Positions 10,837-20,745 of a stretch of 64,000 nt of DNA are shown here, one piece after another. A program made the translations under genes and the position numbers. The notes beneath the pieces were generated by a model. That model worked only from the letters and a program-made list of their open reading frames with translations. It searched no databases and was not told the origin of the DNA. The DNA is from Desulfomicrobium sp. UBA5193 (lineage in GTDB: Bacteria > Desulfobacterota > Desulfovibrionia > Desulfovibrionales > Desulfomicrobiaceae). Where the stretch lies: contig DHWB01000013.1 in the NCBI GenBank assembly GCA_002412965.1, forward strand, positions 3,966 to 67,965, given 5' to 3'. Positions within the stretch are counted from its first letter, which is position 1, and every line of letters begins with the position of its first letter.

Positions 10837-12111
10837 TTATCCGACATCGCCCAGCAGGCGGTCCACCATGATGGATGCCGCAGAACGGACGGAAAGGTGG
10901 TTGTACCTATCCATAAAACGTATGGCCCGCAACATTCCGTCGGCCCCTGCGAGCACTTCGCGCCGCAGACCGTGTCCTGTGCCCAGAACCAGAAGGACCG
11001 CGTCCTCCTCCAGCCACCCGGCCACTTGGGCGTAGGTCATGTTCCCGGCCTTGGCGCTGGAGGTCACGACCTTGGGCCTTCGCCCCGTACGATCGGTGAT
11101 CTCCGCGATGGCGTCCTCCAGGAAGCCGACCACCCGGACCCGGCCGAGCGCCGTGCCCCTGTCCGGATTGGCCTTGAGGCCGTAGCCTTCGCGCCAGTGG
11201 CCGATCAGGGTGCGGGCAAGCTCCTGCTGATCCGCGACTGGCGTGCAGACAAAATATCCACCTAGCCCATAGGTACACGAAACGCGTGCAATATCGTGGA
11301 GGTCCAGGTTTGTCAAAGACGTTGTGATAGTCTGCCCGGATTTATTTTCCACCGGATAATGAACCAGGGCCACGAAAAGGTTGCGCCCCGCGCGAGTCCT
11401 GTCCAACCCCTTGAGATGGCTTATATCTTCATCACTCAAGGTTGCCGTGGCCAGGATGTCCGGGCGCAATGCCAGGGTGGTTTCCAGGCTCTGCTCCCGT
11501 CGCCAGGCTGCGATGCGGCCATGATGACCCGAAGCCAGCACCTCCGGCACCTTCAGGCCTTCGTATTCCTCGGGCCGGGTGTAGTGAGGATATTCAAGCA
11601 AACCTGAGCTGAAACTTTCTTCGTCGGCGCTCTCGTCCTTGCCCATGAAATCGGGAATGAGCCGGCTCACGGCCTCGATCAGGCACAGCGCCCCGGTCTC
11701 CCCGCCATTCAGGACAAAGTCACCCACGGAGACGGGTTCGATGGCGTAAAGCTCCTCAAGCCTGGCATCGATGCCTTCGTAGCGTCCGCACAAGAGGGCA
11801 AGCTCACCCGCGCCCGCTAGGTCCCGCGCCAGGGCCTGAGTCAGGGGACGGCCCTTGGGGCTGAGCATGAGCACCCGCGTCCCAGGAGCCAGGGTATCAA
11901 GCGCCCGCCGCAACGGGTCCACGGCCATGACCATGCCCGGCCCGCCGCCATACGGGCGGTCATCGACATTGTGATGCTTGTCCGCGGAGTGGTCGCGCGG
12001 ATTTATGAACGAAAAATCCACCAATCCCTTCTCCCTGGCCTTGGACAGCAGGCCGCAGGAGAGAGGCGAGTCGAAAAATTCGGGAAAAATGGTAATGACT
12101 GAAAAACGCAT
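10837..12111 (-). CDS. trmD: tRNA (guanine-37-N1)-methyltransferase TrmD with extra C-terminal SPOUT-type domain
   Basis: Residues 1-240 are a complete TrmD, which methylates G37 of tRNAs to keep the reading frame. Visible are YGGGPGMVMAVDPL, the knot segments LLCGRYEGID and DFVLNGGE, and the catalytic loop ADEESFSSGLLEYPHYTRP. Residues 244-424 form a second domain (LFVALVHYPVENKSG, then VVTSSAKAGNMTY and LLVLGTGHGLRREVL) that resembles the RNA-methyltransferase domain PF09936. The reading frame is continuous. I placed the start at 12111, where the protein begins MRFSVITIFPEFF; a GTG four codons earlier is possible. Confidence 0.95.
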   Translation of the reverse strand: MRFSVITIFPEFFDSPLSCGLLSKAREKGLVDFSFINPRDHSADKHHNVDDRPYGGGPGMVMAVDPLRRALDTLAPGTRVLMLSPKGRPLTQALARDLAGAGELALLCGRYEGIDARLEELYAIEPVSVGDFVLNGGETGALCLIEAVSRLIPDFMGKDESADEESFSSGLLEYPHYTRPEEYEGLKVPEVLASGHHGRIAAWRREQSLETTLALRPDILATATLSDEDISHLKGLDRTRAGRNLFVALVHYPVENKSGQTITTSLTNLDLHDIARVSCTYGLGGYFVCTPVADQQELARTLIGHWREGYGLKANPDRGTALGRVRVVGFLEDAIAEITDRTGRRPKVVTSSAKAGNMTYAQVAGWLEEDAVLLVLGTGHGLRREVLAGADGMLRAIRFMDRYNHLSVRSAASIMVDRLLGDVG

Positions 12112-12177
12112 TCCTGCTTCCACTTTAATCCGGCCGGAGCATTAGGGGGATGCAGCAAAAAATCACGCGGCACCGCC

Positions 12178-12265
12178 CAATGTCATTCCCGCGAAGGCAG
12201 GAATCCATGTTTTTGTGAATGTTGAAAAGCCATGGATCCCCTTTTTCAAGGGGATGACGACATTG
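12178..12265. repeat. Short intergenic palindromic repeat (REP/MITE-like)
   Basis: The trmD-rimM gap holds two inverted, related arms. The left arm begins CAATGTCATTCCCGCGAAGG; the right arm read on the opposite strand begins CAATGTCGTCATCCCCTTG, and both end at CCATG. The arms are separated by a short spacer. The TGTCATTCCCGCG-type sequence is a well-known dispersed intergenic repeat motif in many proteobacteria. It interrupts the ribosomal/tRNA operon without touching a gene. Confidence 0.7.
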
Positions 12266-12308
12266 TATATCGACAATCCTGCGCGCCATTATCTCTAGCC
12301 AATCACGC

Positions 12309-12857
12309 TCATGGCTGTTGATACAATTCGAGCAGGCCGTCCGGTGGATCAACCAGGATGACCCCGGCTTCCAAATCAATGTCGAGCACGAATTCATCCA
12401 CGGCAGGAAGCAGGATTTCATTGCCGGCGTCGTCGCGGATGAACCACAGCTCCTGGCCCGCAACGTCTCGGATATCCTCAAGCTCTCCGATCCGGGAGCC
12501 ATCGACATGCATGACGGGCAGGCCGATCAGATCCTCGGGCCGCACCTCGTTCTCGTCGAGCGGCGGAAGGTCGCGCTCCCTGGCCAGCACATCGGCGCCA
12601 CGCCAAGCCTCGGCCTGATCCCTGCCCTGGCAGCGATCAACGGTGATCAGCGCGCGGCCCTGATGCGGACGCCAGGATTCAAGCACGCATGGTTTGGGCT
12701 TTTTGCCCGGAAGCTGCAGGTAAACGCGGGTCAGGCCCTCAAAGATGAAAGGGGAGTCTGCATATGGTTCGATGCAGAGCTCCCCCCTGAGGCCATGTGG
12801 TTTCTGAACCCGACCCAGTTCCACGAGCTTGACCGGGTCCAACTTCTCTTCGGACAC
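12309..12857 (-). CDS. rimM: Ribosome maturation factor RimM
   Basis: RimM helps assemble the head of the 30S subunit with protein S19. The 182-residue product shows the N-terminal barrel LVELGRVQKPHGLRGEL and the PRC-barrel segment DLIGLPVMHVDGSRIGELE. The frame is open far upstream through khpA, but the start is best placed at the GTG at 12857. That GTG lies one base beyond the khpA stop, has a GGAG at close spacing and leaves a normal family length. The order khpA-rimM-trmD is conserved in many bacteria. Confidence 0.95.
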   Translation of the reverse strand: MSEEKLDPVKLVELGRVQKPHGLRGELCIEPYADSPFIFEGLTRVYLQLPGKKPKPCVLESWRPHQGRALITVDRCQGRDQAEAWRGADVLARERDLPPLDENEVRPEDLIGLPVMHVDGSRIGELEDIRDVAGQELWFIRDDAGNEILLPAVDEFVLDIDLEAGVILVDPPDGLLELYQQP

Positions 12858-12858
12858 G

Positions 12859-13092
12859 CTACTCCAGAATTTCCAGGACTGAACGTTTCCTGATTTTGGT
12901 TGAAGCCGCGCCCAAGATGGTGCGCATGGCCCTGGCCGTGCGGCCCTGCTTGCCGATGACCTTGCCCAGATCTTCCTTGGCAACCTTAAGCTCAATGACG
13001 GAGGTCTGCTCTCCCTCGATTTCAGAAACCGAAACACTGTCCGGATTGTCAACCAAAGACTTGGCTATGAATTCGATCAAATCCTTGAGCAT
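12859..13092 (-). CDS. khpA: KH-domain RNA-binding protein KhpA
   Basis: The 77-residue protein is a single type-II KH domain with the nucleic-acid-binding loop GKVIGKQGRTARAMRTIL. Family members bind RNA and, in some bacteria, pair with KhpB. The start at the ATG 13092 is set by a GGAGGT four bases upstream. An in-frame GTG two codons earlier overlaps that ribosome-binding site and is unlikely. It lies between rpsP and rimM, the usual place. Confidence 0.96.
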   Translation of the reverse strand: MLKDLIEFIAKSLVDNPDSVSVSEIEGEQTSVIELKVAKEDLGKVIGKQGRTARAMRTILGAASTKIRKRSVLEILE

Positions 13093-13155
13093 AGGCACCT
13101 CCGCTGAAGATCTGTAGGGATCGCACGACGAGCCGGGCGACGAGCCTTGGAGGTA

Positions 13156-13401
13156 CTATTTACTGAATCCAGACTTCTTTAGCAAGGAGCGAACGGTATC
13201 TGTGGGCTGCGCGCCAAGTTCAATCCAGTTCTTGACCTTTTCCTGGTCGATTTTGATATCCGCGGGCTCGGTCATGGGGTTGTAGTAGCCCACGTAATCA
13301 AGAGCACGGCCATCACGACGGGAAGCGGAGTCCACGGCCACGATGCGGTAAAACGGTTTTTTCTTCGAGCCCATGCGGGTCAATCTGAGTTTCAAAGCCA
13401 T
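13156..13401 (-). CDS. rpsP: 30S ribosomal protein S16
   Basis: S16 is an early-binding small-subunit protein. The 81-residue product matches the family throughout, with MALKLRLTRMGSKKKPFYRI at the N-terminus followed by VGYYNPMTEP. The ATG at 13401 follows AGGGAG with seven bases of spacing; the longer open frame overlaps ffh and is not translated. It is co-directional with ffh upstream and khpA downstream. Confidence 0.98.
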   Translation of the reverse strand: MALKLRLTRMGSKKKPFYRIVAVDSASRRDGRALDYVGYYNPMTEPADIKIDQEKVKNWIELGAQPTDTVRSLLKKSGFSK

Positions 13402-13474
13402 TGTTGTTCTCCCTGAACGTAAGTGTAGTGTGCGAGCGCAGCCGCTCCGGATTTCCCGGAGAAGACGCGACCGT

Positions 13475-14959
<1,485 letters not shown>

Positions 14960-15054
14960 GAAGAGGCACCTGTGCTAGGGAAAAGAAGAAGGGTTGCATA
15001 GACAAGTTCGATTCACCCGTCAAGTAGAGGCGAACATGCATCTGCTGAGATGAT

Positions 15055-15091
15055 GGCCGCAGGGGCGAAAACAATCCCGCCCCCTGCGGCC
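15055..15091. other. Strong inverted repeat between ffh and an aminotransferase gene
   Basis: GGCCGCAGGGG at 15055-15065 pairs perfectly with CCCCTGCGGCC at 15081-15091 around a 15-base loop. It lies just downstream of the aminotransferase stop on the - strand. The expected T-run is absent, so it is not a textbook Rho-independent terminator. It could still end or protect the aminotransferase transcript. Confidence 0.55.
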
Positions 15092-15102
15092 GCGCAAAAG
15101 AA

Positions 15103-16296
15103 TCAGGCCAGAGCCTTGGTCACGGCCCGTGCGAATCCCGGAGCCGCGCCCCGGATGGTGGCCTCGTCGACGCAGAAGGCCAGTCGGAAATAGCCGGGAT
15201 AGCCGAAACCCGAACCCGGCACGGCCAGGATCTGCTCCTGCATCAGTTCATTCACAAAGGCCGCATCGTCTTTGCCCTTCGGGATGCGCGGGAAAAAATA
15301 AAACGCGCCCTGGGGCAGGGAAAATTCCAGGCCCGCCTCGCGCAGCACTTCCGCCATGGCGTCCCTGCGCCGTGCGTAGATGGAAGCGTCCACTTCGTGG
15401 CCCAAGGCCTTGGCCAGGAGCTTCTGCCCCACGGCCGGAGCATTGACGAAACCGAGAATGCGGTTGGTCAGCACCACGCCCGCCACCAGGCGCTCACCCT
15501 CGGGCATGGCCGGATTCACGGCCACGTATCCGACACGCTCTCCCGCCAGGGCCAGATTCTTGGAAAAGGAACTGATCACAACGCTGTGCTCGTAGACAGG
15601 AAAAATCGCCGGTACCTGCGCGTTGTCATAGGCCAGAAAGCGATAGGGCTCGTCGGAAATGAGGAGAATGGGCCGCCCGGTCCGGGCCGAGGCCTGGCGC
15701 AGGATCTCCGCCAATTGAGCCAACTCGTCCAGGGTGTAGATGCGGCCGGTGGGGTTGTTGGGCGAATTGATGAGCACGCACCGGGTGCGATCGGTAATGG
15801 CTGCGGCGATGGCCTGCAGATCGAGCTCGAAGGTCAGCGGCTTGGAAGGAACCGCTTTAAGCATTCCGCGATGATTCTCGGCATAAAACCCATATTCCAC
15901 GAAATAGGGCGCGGGGCAAAGGACCTCGTCGCCGGGCTCGAGCACGGCGCGGAAAAGCGCATTGATCCCGCCGGCGGCACCGCAGGTGATGACCACGTCT
16001 TCGGGCGCAACGGCCACGCCCTGCTCGGCGGCAATCACTTCTGCCAGACGCTGCCGCACCTGTGGATAGCCCGCGTTGGGCATGTAGCCAAAGGCAAAGG
16101 GCTTGCAGGCATCCTCGGCCAGCTCGCGCAGCCCCTCGGCCACGACCGCAGGCGGAGCCAGATCGGGATTGCCCAGACTGAAATCATAAACATTCTCGGC
16201 ACCGTATTTTTTCTTCAGCTCGATACCCGTCTCGAACATGCGCCGTATCCACGAAGACTTGGCCAGATAGCCGTCCACTTGCGAACAAAGAATCAT
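15103..16296 (-). CDS. Pyridoxal-phosphate aminotransferase, class I/II (aspartate aminotransferase-like)
   Basis: The 397-residue fold-type I aminotransferase shows NSPNNPTGRIYTLDEL, the SDEPYRFLAYD segment and the PLP-binding lysine in SSFSKNLALAGERVGY. The last two prolines and the arginine in the substrate site are as expected for aspartate-type enzymes. The amino donor cannot be fixed from sequence. The ATG at 16296 has an AGGAG with ideal spacing and gives the family-like MILCSQVDGYLAKSSW start. It lies 25 bases downstream of the sigma-54 regulator on the same strand. Confidence 0.92.
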   Translation of the reverse strand: MILCSQVDGYLAKSSWIRRMFETGIELKKKYGAENVYDFSLGNPDLAPPAVVAEGLRELAEDACKPFAFGYMPNAGYPQVRQRLAEVIAAEQGVAVAPEDVVITCGAAGGINALFRAVLEPGDEVLCPAPYFVEYGFYAENHRGMLKAVPSKPLTFELDLQAIAAAITDRTRCVLINSPNNPTGRIYTLDELAQLAEILRQASARTGRPILLISDEPYRFLAYDNAQVPAIFPVYEHSVVISSFSKNLALAGERVGYVAVNPAMPEGERLVAGVVLTNRILGFVNAPAVGQKLLAKALGHEVDASIYARRRDAMAEVLREAGLEFSLPQGAFYFFPRIPKGKDDAAFVNELMQEQILAVPGSGFGYPGYFRLAFCVDEATIRGAAPGFARAVTKALA

Positions 16297-16321
16297 ATTT
16301 TCTCCTGTTAGGCCTGCCCCG

Positions 16322-17728
16322 TCAGGGGATATCCAGTCCGATCTTTCTGTATTCACCCAGTTTATTGCGCAGCGTGCGCACGGAAATCCCGAGGAGCTCC
16401 GAAGCCTTGGTTCTGTTGCCGGCGGTCTTGTCCAGGCTCTTGATGATCAGGTGCATCTCCATTTCCTGGATGGTCGGGATGCGGCCGTCCGCATCGGGGG
16501 CCATGGCCGATGCCTGGGGCAGGCGCTGCACGCCAGGATTCGCAACGGGATCCGCGTCAGGATCCTCGGGCAGGTCCGGAGACCATTCCTGGCCGTCCAT
16601 CAGAAAATGAACCAACCGGATGGGTCCGGCTCCGGCCAGAAGCACGGCCCGTTCCATCAGATTCTGCAGCTCGCGCACATTGCCCGGCCAGTCGTGCGCC
16701 ATGAGCCAGTCCCTAGCTTCGTCCGAAAATTGCAAAACACCAAGGCCGTATTCCTTAGCATGGCGGCGGATGAAAAAATCCGCCAGCAGCAGCACATCCT
16801 CACCGCGCTGGGCCAGGGGGGGCAGCCGCAGGGGAATGACATTCAGACGATAGAACAAATCCTGCCTGAACTCCCCCTTCTCCACGCTCTGTTCCAGATT
16901 GCGGTTGGTGGTGGCCAGAACGCGCACATCGACCTTCACGGTCTCAACACCGCCGACTCGGTCGATCTCGCCTTCCTGCAAGGCGCGCAGCAGCTTGGCT
17001 TGCAGGGCCAGGGCCATCTCCGAAATTTCGTCCAGGAGCAGGGTCCCGCCGCTGGCCAACTCGAACTTGCCCAGCTTGCGTGAAATGGCCCCTGTGAATG
17101 AGCCCTTCTCATGCCCGAACAGTTCGCTTTCGAGCAGGTGCTCGGGCAGAGCCGCACAGTTTACGGCAACGAAAGGGCCATTTTCCCGCCCCGAGTGGGC
17201 ATGAATGACGCGGGCGAACATTTCCTTGCCCGTGCCCGACTCACCGGAAATGAGCACCGTAGCCTTGGACGGGGCCACCTGGCGGGCCAGGGCCAGCACC
17301 CTGGCCACGGAAGGATGCCGCCCGATGATGGACACGTCTTGCGGACGGGCCTGCTGGGGCACGGGACGCATGGGCGCGTCCACGGGCAGAACGGCCTCGA
17401 TCTTTTCCCAGGTCAGGGGGCAGAGCCAGTAATCCTGAGCACCCATTTCCATATAATAGCGCGCTTCCTCGGCGCTGCCTTTTTCCGTGAAGACGATGAC
17501 CGGCGCCGTATATCCGGCAAGCTGCATGGCGTCGAAAAGCTCCTGGGCCCGATACCCCGGTAATGCGGGCAACGTGAACACGAGATCCGCCTTGCGCGCC
17601 TCAAGCACTTTCAAGGCCGAGGCCCGATCGTCAACGACCATGGCCTGACACTCATGCGACTTGAATTCGGCATGCAGGGGGGAAACGAGTTCGGATCGTG
17701 AAATGAAGAGGATACGCTTTGCCGCCAT
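16322..17728 (-). CDS. Sigma-54-dependent regulator with a degenerate receiver domain
   Basis: The 468-residue protein has receiver (about 1-120), AAA+ (about 135-365) and Fis HTH (C-terminal, NRTKASELLGISVRTLRNKL) parts. The receiver has lost its chemistry: the acidic pair is replaced by ISRS at 9-12, the phosphoacceptor position is L53 in DLVFTLPALPG, and the TKP lysine position reads LCP. The AAA+ domain keeps Walker A GESGTGKE (162-169) and Walker B. Its sigma-54 contact loop is GSFTGA (209-214) in place of GAFTGA. The HTH resembles that of FlbD/FlgR-like flagellar activators, a weak hint only. The start at 17728 has a poor ribosome-binding site. Confidence 0.88.
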   Translation of the reverse strand: MAAKRILFISRSELVSPLHAEFKSHECQAMVVDDRASALKVLEARKADLVFTLPALPGYRAQELFDAMQLAGYTAPVIVFTEKGSAEEARYYMEMGAQDYWLCPLTWEKIEAVLPVDAPMRPVPQQARPQDVSIIGRHPSVARVLALARQVAPSKATVLISGESGTGKEMFARVIHAHSGRENGPFVAVNCAALPEHLLESELFGHEKGSFTGAISRKLGKFELASGGTLLLDEISEMALALQAKLLRALQEGEIDRVGGVETVKVDVRVLATTNRNLEQSVEKGEFRQDLFYRLNVIPLRLPPLAQRGEDVLLLADFFIRRHAKEYGLGVLQFSDEARDWLMAHDWPGNVRELQNLMERAVLLAGAGPIRLVHFLMDGQEWSPDLPEDPDADPVANPGVQRLPQASAMAPDADGRIPTIQEMEMHLIIKSLDKTAGNRTKASELLGISVRTLRNKLGEYRKIGLDIP

Positions 17729-17870
17729 ATCCGCATACGCTATCTTTTCCCCAGCTTCTTTGCAATACGGCGCGTTCCTGGACGCTTGCCCGTCATGTGC
17801 CCATCTGCTAGGGCTGGGTCGAATTTCAAACCAAGAGCCACAGCAAACCTTAAAAGAGCCCGACCCGCCC

Positions 17871-18629
17871 ATGTCCATGAACCCCAAGGAACTGCACGCC
17901 CTGCTGCAAGACGTCGCCGCCGGAAACATCTCCTCCGAGGCGGCCCATGCCATTCTGCTTAGTCGGGAACAGGGAGAACTCAAGCTGGACCCCTTGCGTC
18001 TTTCACGCACGAATGTGGGGGAGGTGGTCTACGGCCAGGGCAAGACCCTGGAGCAAATCCGCGCATCCCTGGCGGAACTGGGCGAGCACCATCCGGTCCT
18101 GGCCACCAGGATCTCGCCGCAGCACGGACAGGAACTACTGCGTCTTTTTCCGCACGGATGCCTGTGGGAGGAAGCAAGCCTCTTTTGCCTGGGGGCGGAG
18201 CTTCTGGCTGATGACCCCAAAGCCCCGCACTCAGACGTGGTCATCGTCACGGCCGGCTCCTCCGACCTGCCCGTGGCCCGCGAGGCCCTGGGCACGGCCA
18301 GATTTCTGTCTTTGAGCGCGCACCTGGTGTCGGATGTTGGCGTGGCCGGGCTGCACCGCCTGCAGCCTCACCTTGAGACCTTGCGCCAGGCCAGGGTCAT
18401 CATCGCCGTGGCCGGAATGGAGGGCGCGCTGCCGAGCGTCGTGGGCGGACTCGTCAAGGCGCCGATCATTGCGGTCCCGACCTCGACAGGCTATGGGGCC
18501 AACTTCGCAGGCCTGGCCCCGCTCCTGGCCATGCTCAACTCCTGCGCTCCGGGCGTGGGCGTGGTCAACATCGACAACGGCTTCGGCGCGGCAGTGCTGG
18601 CCAAAAAAATTCTGGCCCGTAACGAATAA
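17871..18629 (+). CDS. larB: Nickel-pincer cofactor biosynthesis protein LarB
   Basis: LarB carboxylates nicotinate adenine dinucleotide and hydrolyses it, the first step to the nickel-pincer nucleotide cofactor of lactate racemase and related enzymes. The 252-residue product has an N-terminal helical part (MNPKELHALLQDVAAGNIS, LDPLRLSRTNVGEVVYGQGK) and a PurE-like domain with VVIVTAGSSDLPVAREA, VAGMEGALPSVVGGLV and PTSTGYG. Starts at 17871 and 17877 are both possible, with no strong ribosome-binding site. No larA, larC or larE lies in the window. The next gene, a glycosyltransferase, starts five bases later and is not obviously related. Confidence 0.92.
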   Translation: MSMNPKELHALLQDVAAGNISSEAAHAILLSREQGELKLDPLRLSRTNVGEVVYGQGKTLEQIRASLAELGEHHPVLATRISPQHGQELLRLFPHGCLWEEASLFCLGAELLADDPKAPHSDVVIVTAGSSDLPVAREALGTARFLSLSAHLVSDVGVAGLHRLQPHLETLRQARVIIAVAGMEGALPSVVGGLVKAPIIAVPTSTGYGANFAGLAPLLAMLNSCAPGVGVVNIDNGFGAAVLAKKILARNE

Positions 18630-18634
18630 ACAAG

Positions 18635-19747
18635 ATGAATAAACCGGTTCTTTTCAGAGTCACGAACAATTTGAAGATCGGCGGCATACAGCGGCGGCTG
18701 CGCGCACTGCTGCCGCTGCTCATGGACGATTACGACGTGCACATCGTGACCTACAAGGACAAAGGCGTGTTCTTTGACGAACTGGCCGAGCTTGGCGTCA
18801 AGACCCATTTCCTGCCCCGCAAGGGGCACTGGAATCCGGTGGCCATCTGGAAACTGGCCCGGCTGTTCCGAAAGCATGGGGCCGACATGGTTCATACCCA
18901 TTCCTTCGGCGGCAACATCTTCGGCATCTTGGCAGCGGCCCTTGCGCGCGTTCCCGTGCGCATCGGGCAGGTGCATCTGTGCGAACTGCACTGGAACGGG
19001 ACAAGCGCCCTGCGCCGCAAGAAGCAGATGCTGGAAGAGCGGATGGTACACCGCCTCTTTTCGCACAAAGTGCTGTTTGTCTCCCGCGAATCCCGCGATC
19101 ATTTCCAGAAACATACCGGACTCCCGGACGTAATGCTGACCGTCCTGCATAACGGGCTGGCCTTGCCGGGCGCCGTTGCGCCAGCCCCACGGACAGAGCT
19201 TGGCGTGCCCGAAAACAGGAAGCTGATCGGCTTTGTCGGCCGCATCTCCCGCGGCAAAGGCATTGAAAGATTCCTGGACATCGCGCGACAGGCGTGCGGC
19301 CAGGCGCAAGGCAGATTTCATTTTGTCGTCATCGGAGATGGCGACGGAGTGCCCCGGCACAAAAAATGGGTCAACGAGCACGGGCTGGAACGGGACGTGA
19401 CCTTTCTGGGCGAGCGGCACGACATCCACCGCTGCTACGCGGCCCTGGACTGCCTCGTCTTCTGTTCGGATCCCGGCATCGAAGGCATGCCCGGGGTGAT
19501 CCTGGAGGCTTGCGCCCACGGACTGCCGATCCTGGCCCTGAGGACTGCGCCGCTCGAAGAAATCCGTGATTATTACACGCGCATTGCCTACCTTGACGAG
19601 TCTGCCCCGGCGGCGAGACAGTTGGAAATGACGCTTGCCCTGCCCCCTGCCGACCAAGCCGCATTGCGCGGAGAATTTTCCATTGAGGCCATGAAAGCCC
19701 GGACCATCTCCCTCTATGAAGAATTGACCCGGCAGGCCCAACCATGA
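18635..19747 (+). CDS. Glycosyltransferase family 4 (GT-B fold)
   Basis: The 370-residue protein has a GT-B layout. Its N-terminal half begins VTNNLKIGGIQRRLRALLP and contains VHTHSFGGNIFGIL. The donor-binding half has IGFVGRISRGKGIERFLDI and the E-x7-E region DPGIEGMPGVILEACAHGLP. GT4 enzymes are retaining transferases using nucleotide sugars; donor and acceptor are unknown. It opens the + strand glycan run and overlaps the next gene by four bases (ATGA). Placement before a deacetylase, a second GT4, a YrbL-like gene and an MsbA-type transporter suggests LPS core assembly. Confidence 0.9.
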   Translation: MNKPVLFRVTNNLKIGGIQRRLRALLPLLMDDYDVHIVTYKDKGVFFDELAELGVKTHFLPRKGHWNPVAIWKLARLFRKHGADMVHTHSFGGNIFGILAAALARVPVRIGQVHLCELHWNGTSALRRKKQMLEERMVHRLFSHKVLFVSRESRDHFQKHTGLPDVMLTVLHNGLALPGAVAPAPRTELGVPENRKLIGFVGRISRGKGIERFLDIARQACGQAQGRFHFVVIGDGDGVPRHKKWVNEHGLERDVTFLGERHDIHRCYAALDCLVFCSDPGIEGMPGVILEACAHGLPILALRTAPLEEIRDYYTRIAYLDESAPAARQLEMTLALPPADQAALRGEFSIEAMKARTISLYEELTRQAQP

Positions 19748-20745
19748 GCGTCCTGTCTCTGGCCCAAGCCATCCTTGGCACGAGCATTCCCGTCCTGTGC
19801 TATCATCAGGTGCGGCCGGACAGCGGCATGACCCCGGAGAAATTCGGCAGCCATCTTGATCTCATCGCAAAACTCGGTTTCCAGACCATCAGCCTGACCC
19901 GCCTGCATCGCATCATCCTCGGCCAGGAGCGCCCCGACGGATCACCCGTGGTCATCACATTCGACGACTGCACCCTTGATAACTGGGTGTATGCCGTACC
20001 GGAACTTTTGCGCCGGGGCATGCATGGCGTTTTCTTCGCCATCACCGATTTCCTGCAGCCAGGCCAACCCCGTCCCCGCGCGGACCAGACGAGGCAACCG
20101 GCCGCCGTACCCGTTTTTGGCGACATCATGCAGCAGGCGCTGCGTGGAAACTGTGACGGATTCATGAACCAGAGCGAAGTCCGCGCCGTGGTGCATGACC
20201 TGGGCATGGAGGTCTTTTCGCACTCAGCCGCGCATCAGGCCTGCTTCACGAGCACGGAACGGATCGGATTTCTCGGCGACAACAGACACTGGAGCCATGC
20301 GGCCCTCTGCGGCCGGGACTCGGCTGCAGGCACGCCCGTTCATCCCGTGGGCAGCGCCTATGCGCATGCAGGCTTCGGACTGGACTGGAACGGACAGCCG
20401 TTGACCCTGCAAACACGGGGAGAACGTCCGGCATTTTGCCTAGAAGATTTCTCCAGCAGCAAACTGCGCCTGGAAAGCGTGCTGCATCAGCCCTGCCCGT
20501 TTTTGTGCCTGCCCTGGGGAGAATCCGACGAGGTCACGCTTGCGGCCGCAAAGCAGGCCGGTTTTCAGGGCGTGCTGAACCTGAAGGCGGGACATGTGGG
20601 GCCTGGAGTCGATCCAATGCGGATCGGCAGGCTGGCGGTCAAAGACCGCAAAACCCTGGCCTGGCTCGGCTTCAAGACTGCGATCCTGGCTCAGAAGGCA
20701 CTGACGCCTCTGGCTTGCGGATTTCGTTCCGGAGGGCGGGCATGA
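19744..20745 (+). CDS. Polysaccharide deacetylase family protein
   Basis: The 333-residue protein carries a NodB-type deacetylase domain: TFDD at 72-75 (metal and base aspartates) and an H-x3-H metal site HSAAH at 160-164. The region after it (about 190-330) is longer and less typical. Members remove N- or O-acetyl groups from glycans; the substrate here is probably a cell-surface sugar. It overlaps its neighbours by four bases on both sides, so the GT4-deacetylase-GT4 trio is translationally coupled. Confidence 0.87.
   Translation: MSVLSLAQAILGTSIPVLCYHQVRPDSGMTPEKFGSHLDLIAKLGFQTISLTRLHRIILGQERPDGSPVVITFDDCTLDNWVYAVPELLRRGMHGVFFAITDFLQPGQPRPRADQTRQPAAVPVFGDIMQQALRGNCDGFMNQSEVRAVVHDLGMEVFSHSAAHQACFTSTERIGFLGDNRHWSHAALCGRDSAAGTPVHPVGSAYAHAGFGLDWNGQPLTLQTRGERPAFCLEDFSSSKLRLESVLHQPCPFLCLPWGESDEVTLAAAKQAGFQGVLNLKAGHVGPGVDPMRIGRLAVKDRKTLAWLGFKTAILAQKALTPLACGFRSGGRA

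Noticed and set aside
12125..12508. 127-codon open frame on - across the trmD-rimM gap
   Set aside because: It is made of a shifted rimM frame plus translation of the palindromic repeat (the MDSCLRGNDI-type string is a common artefact of this repeat).
18491..19741. 416-codon open frame on - opposite the GT4 at 18635
   Set aside because: Shadow of a GC-rich gene. The opposite frame has clear GT-B motifs and coupled neighbours.
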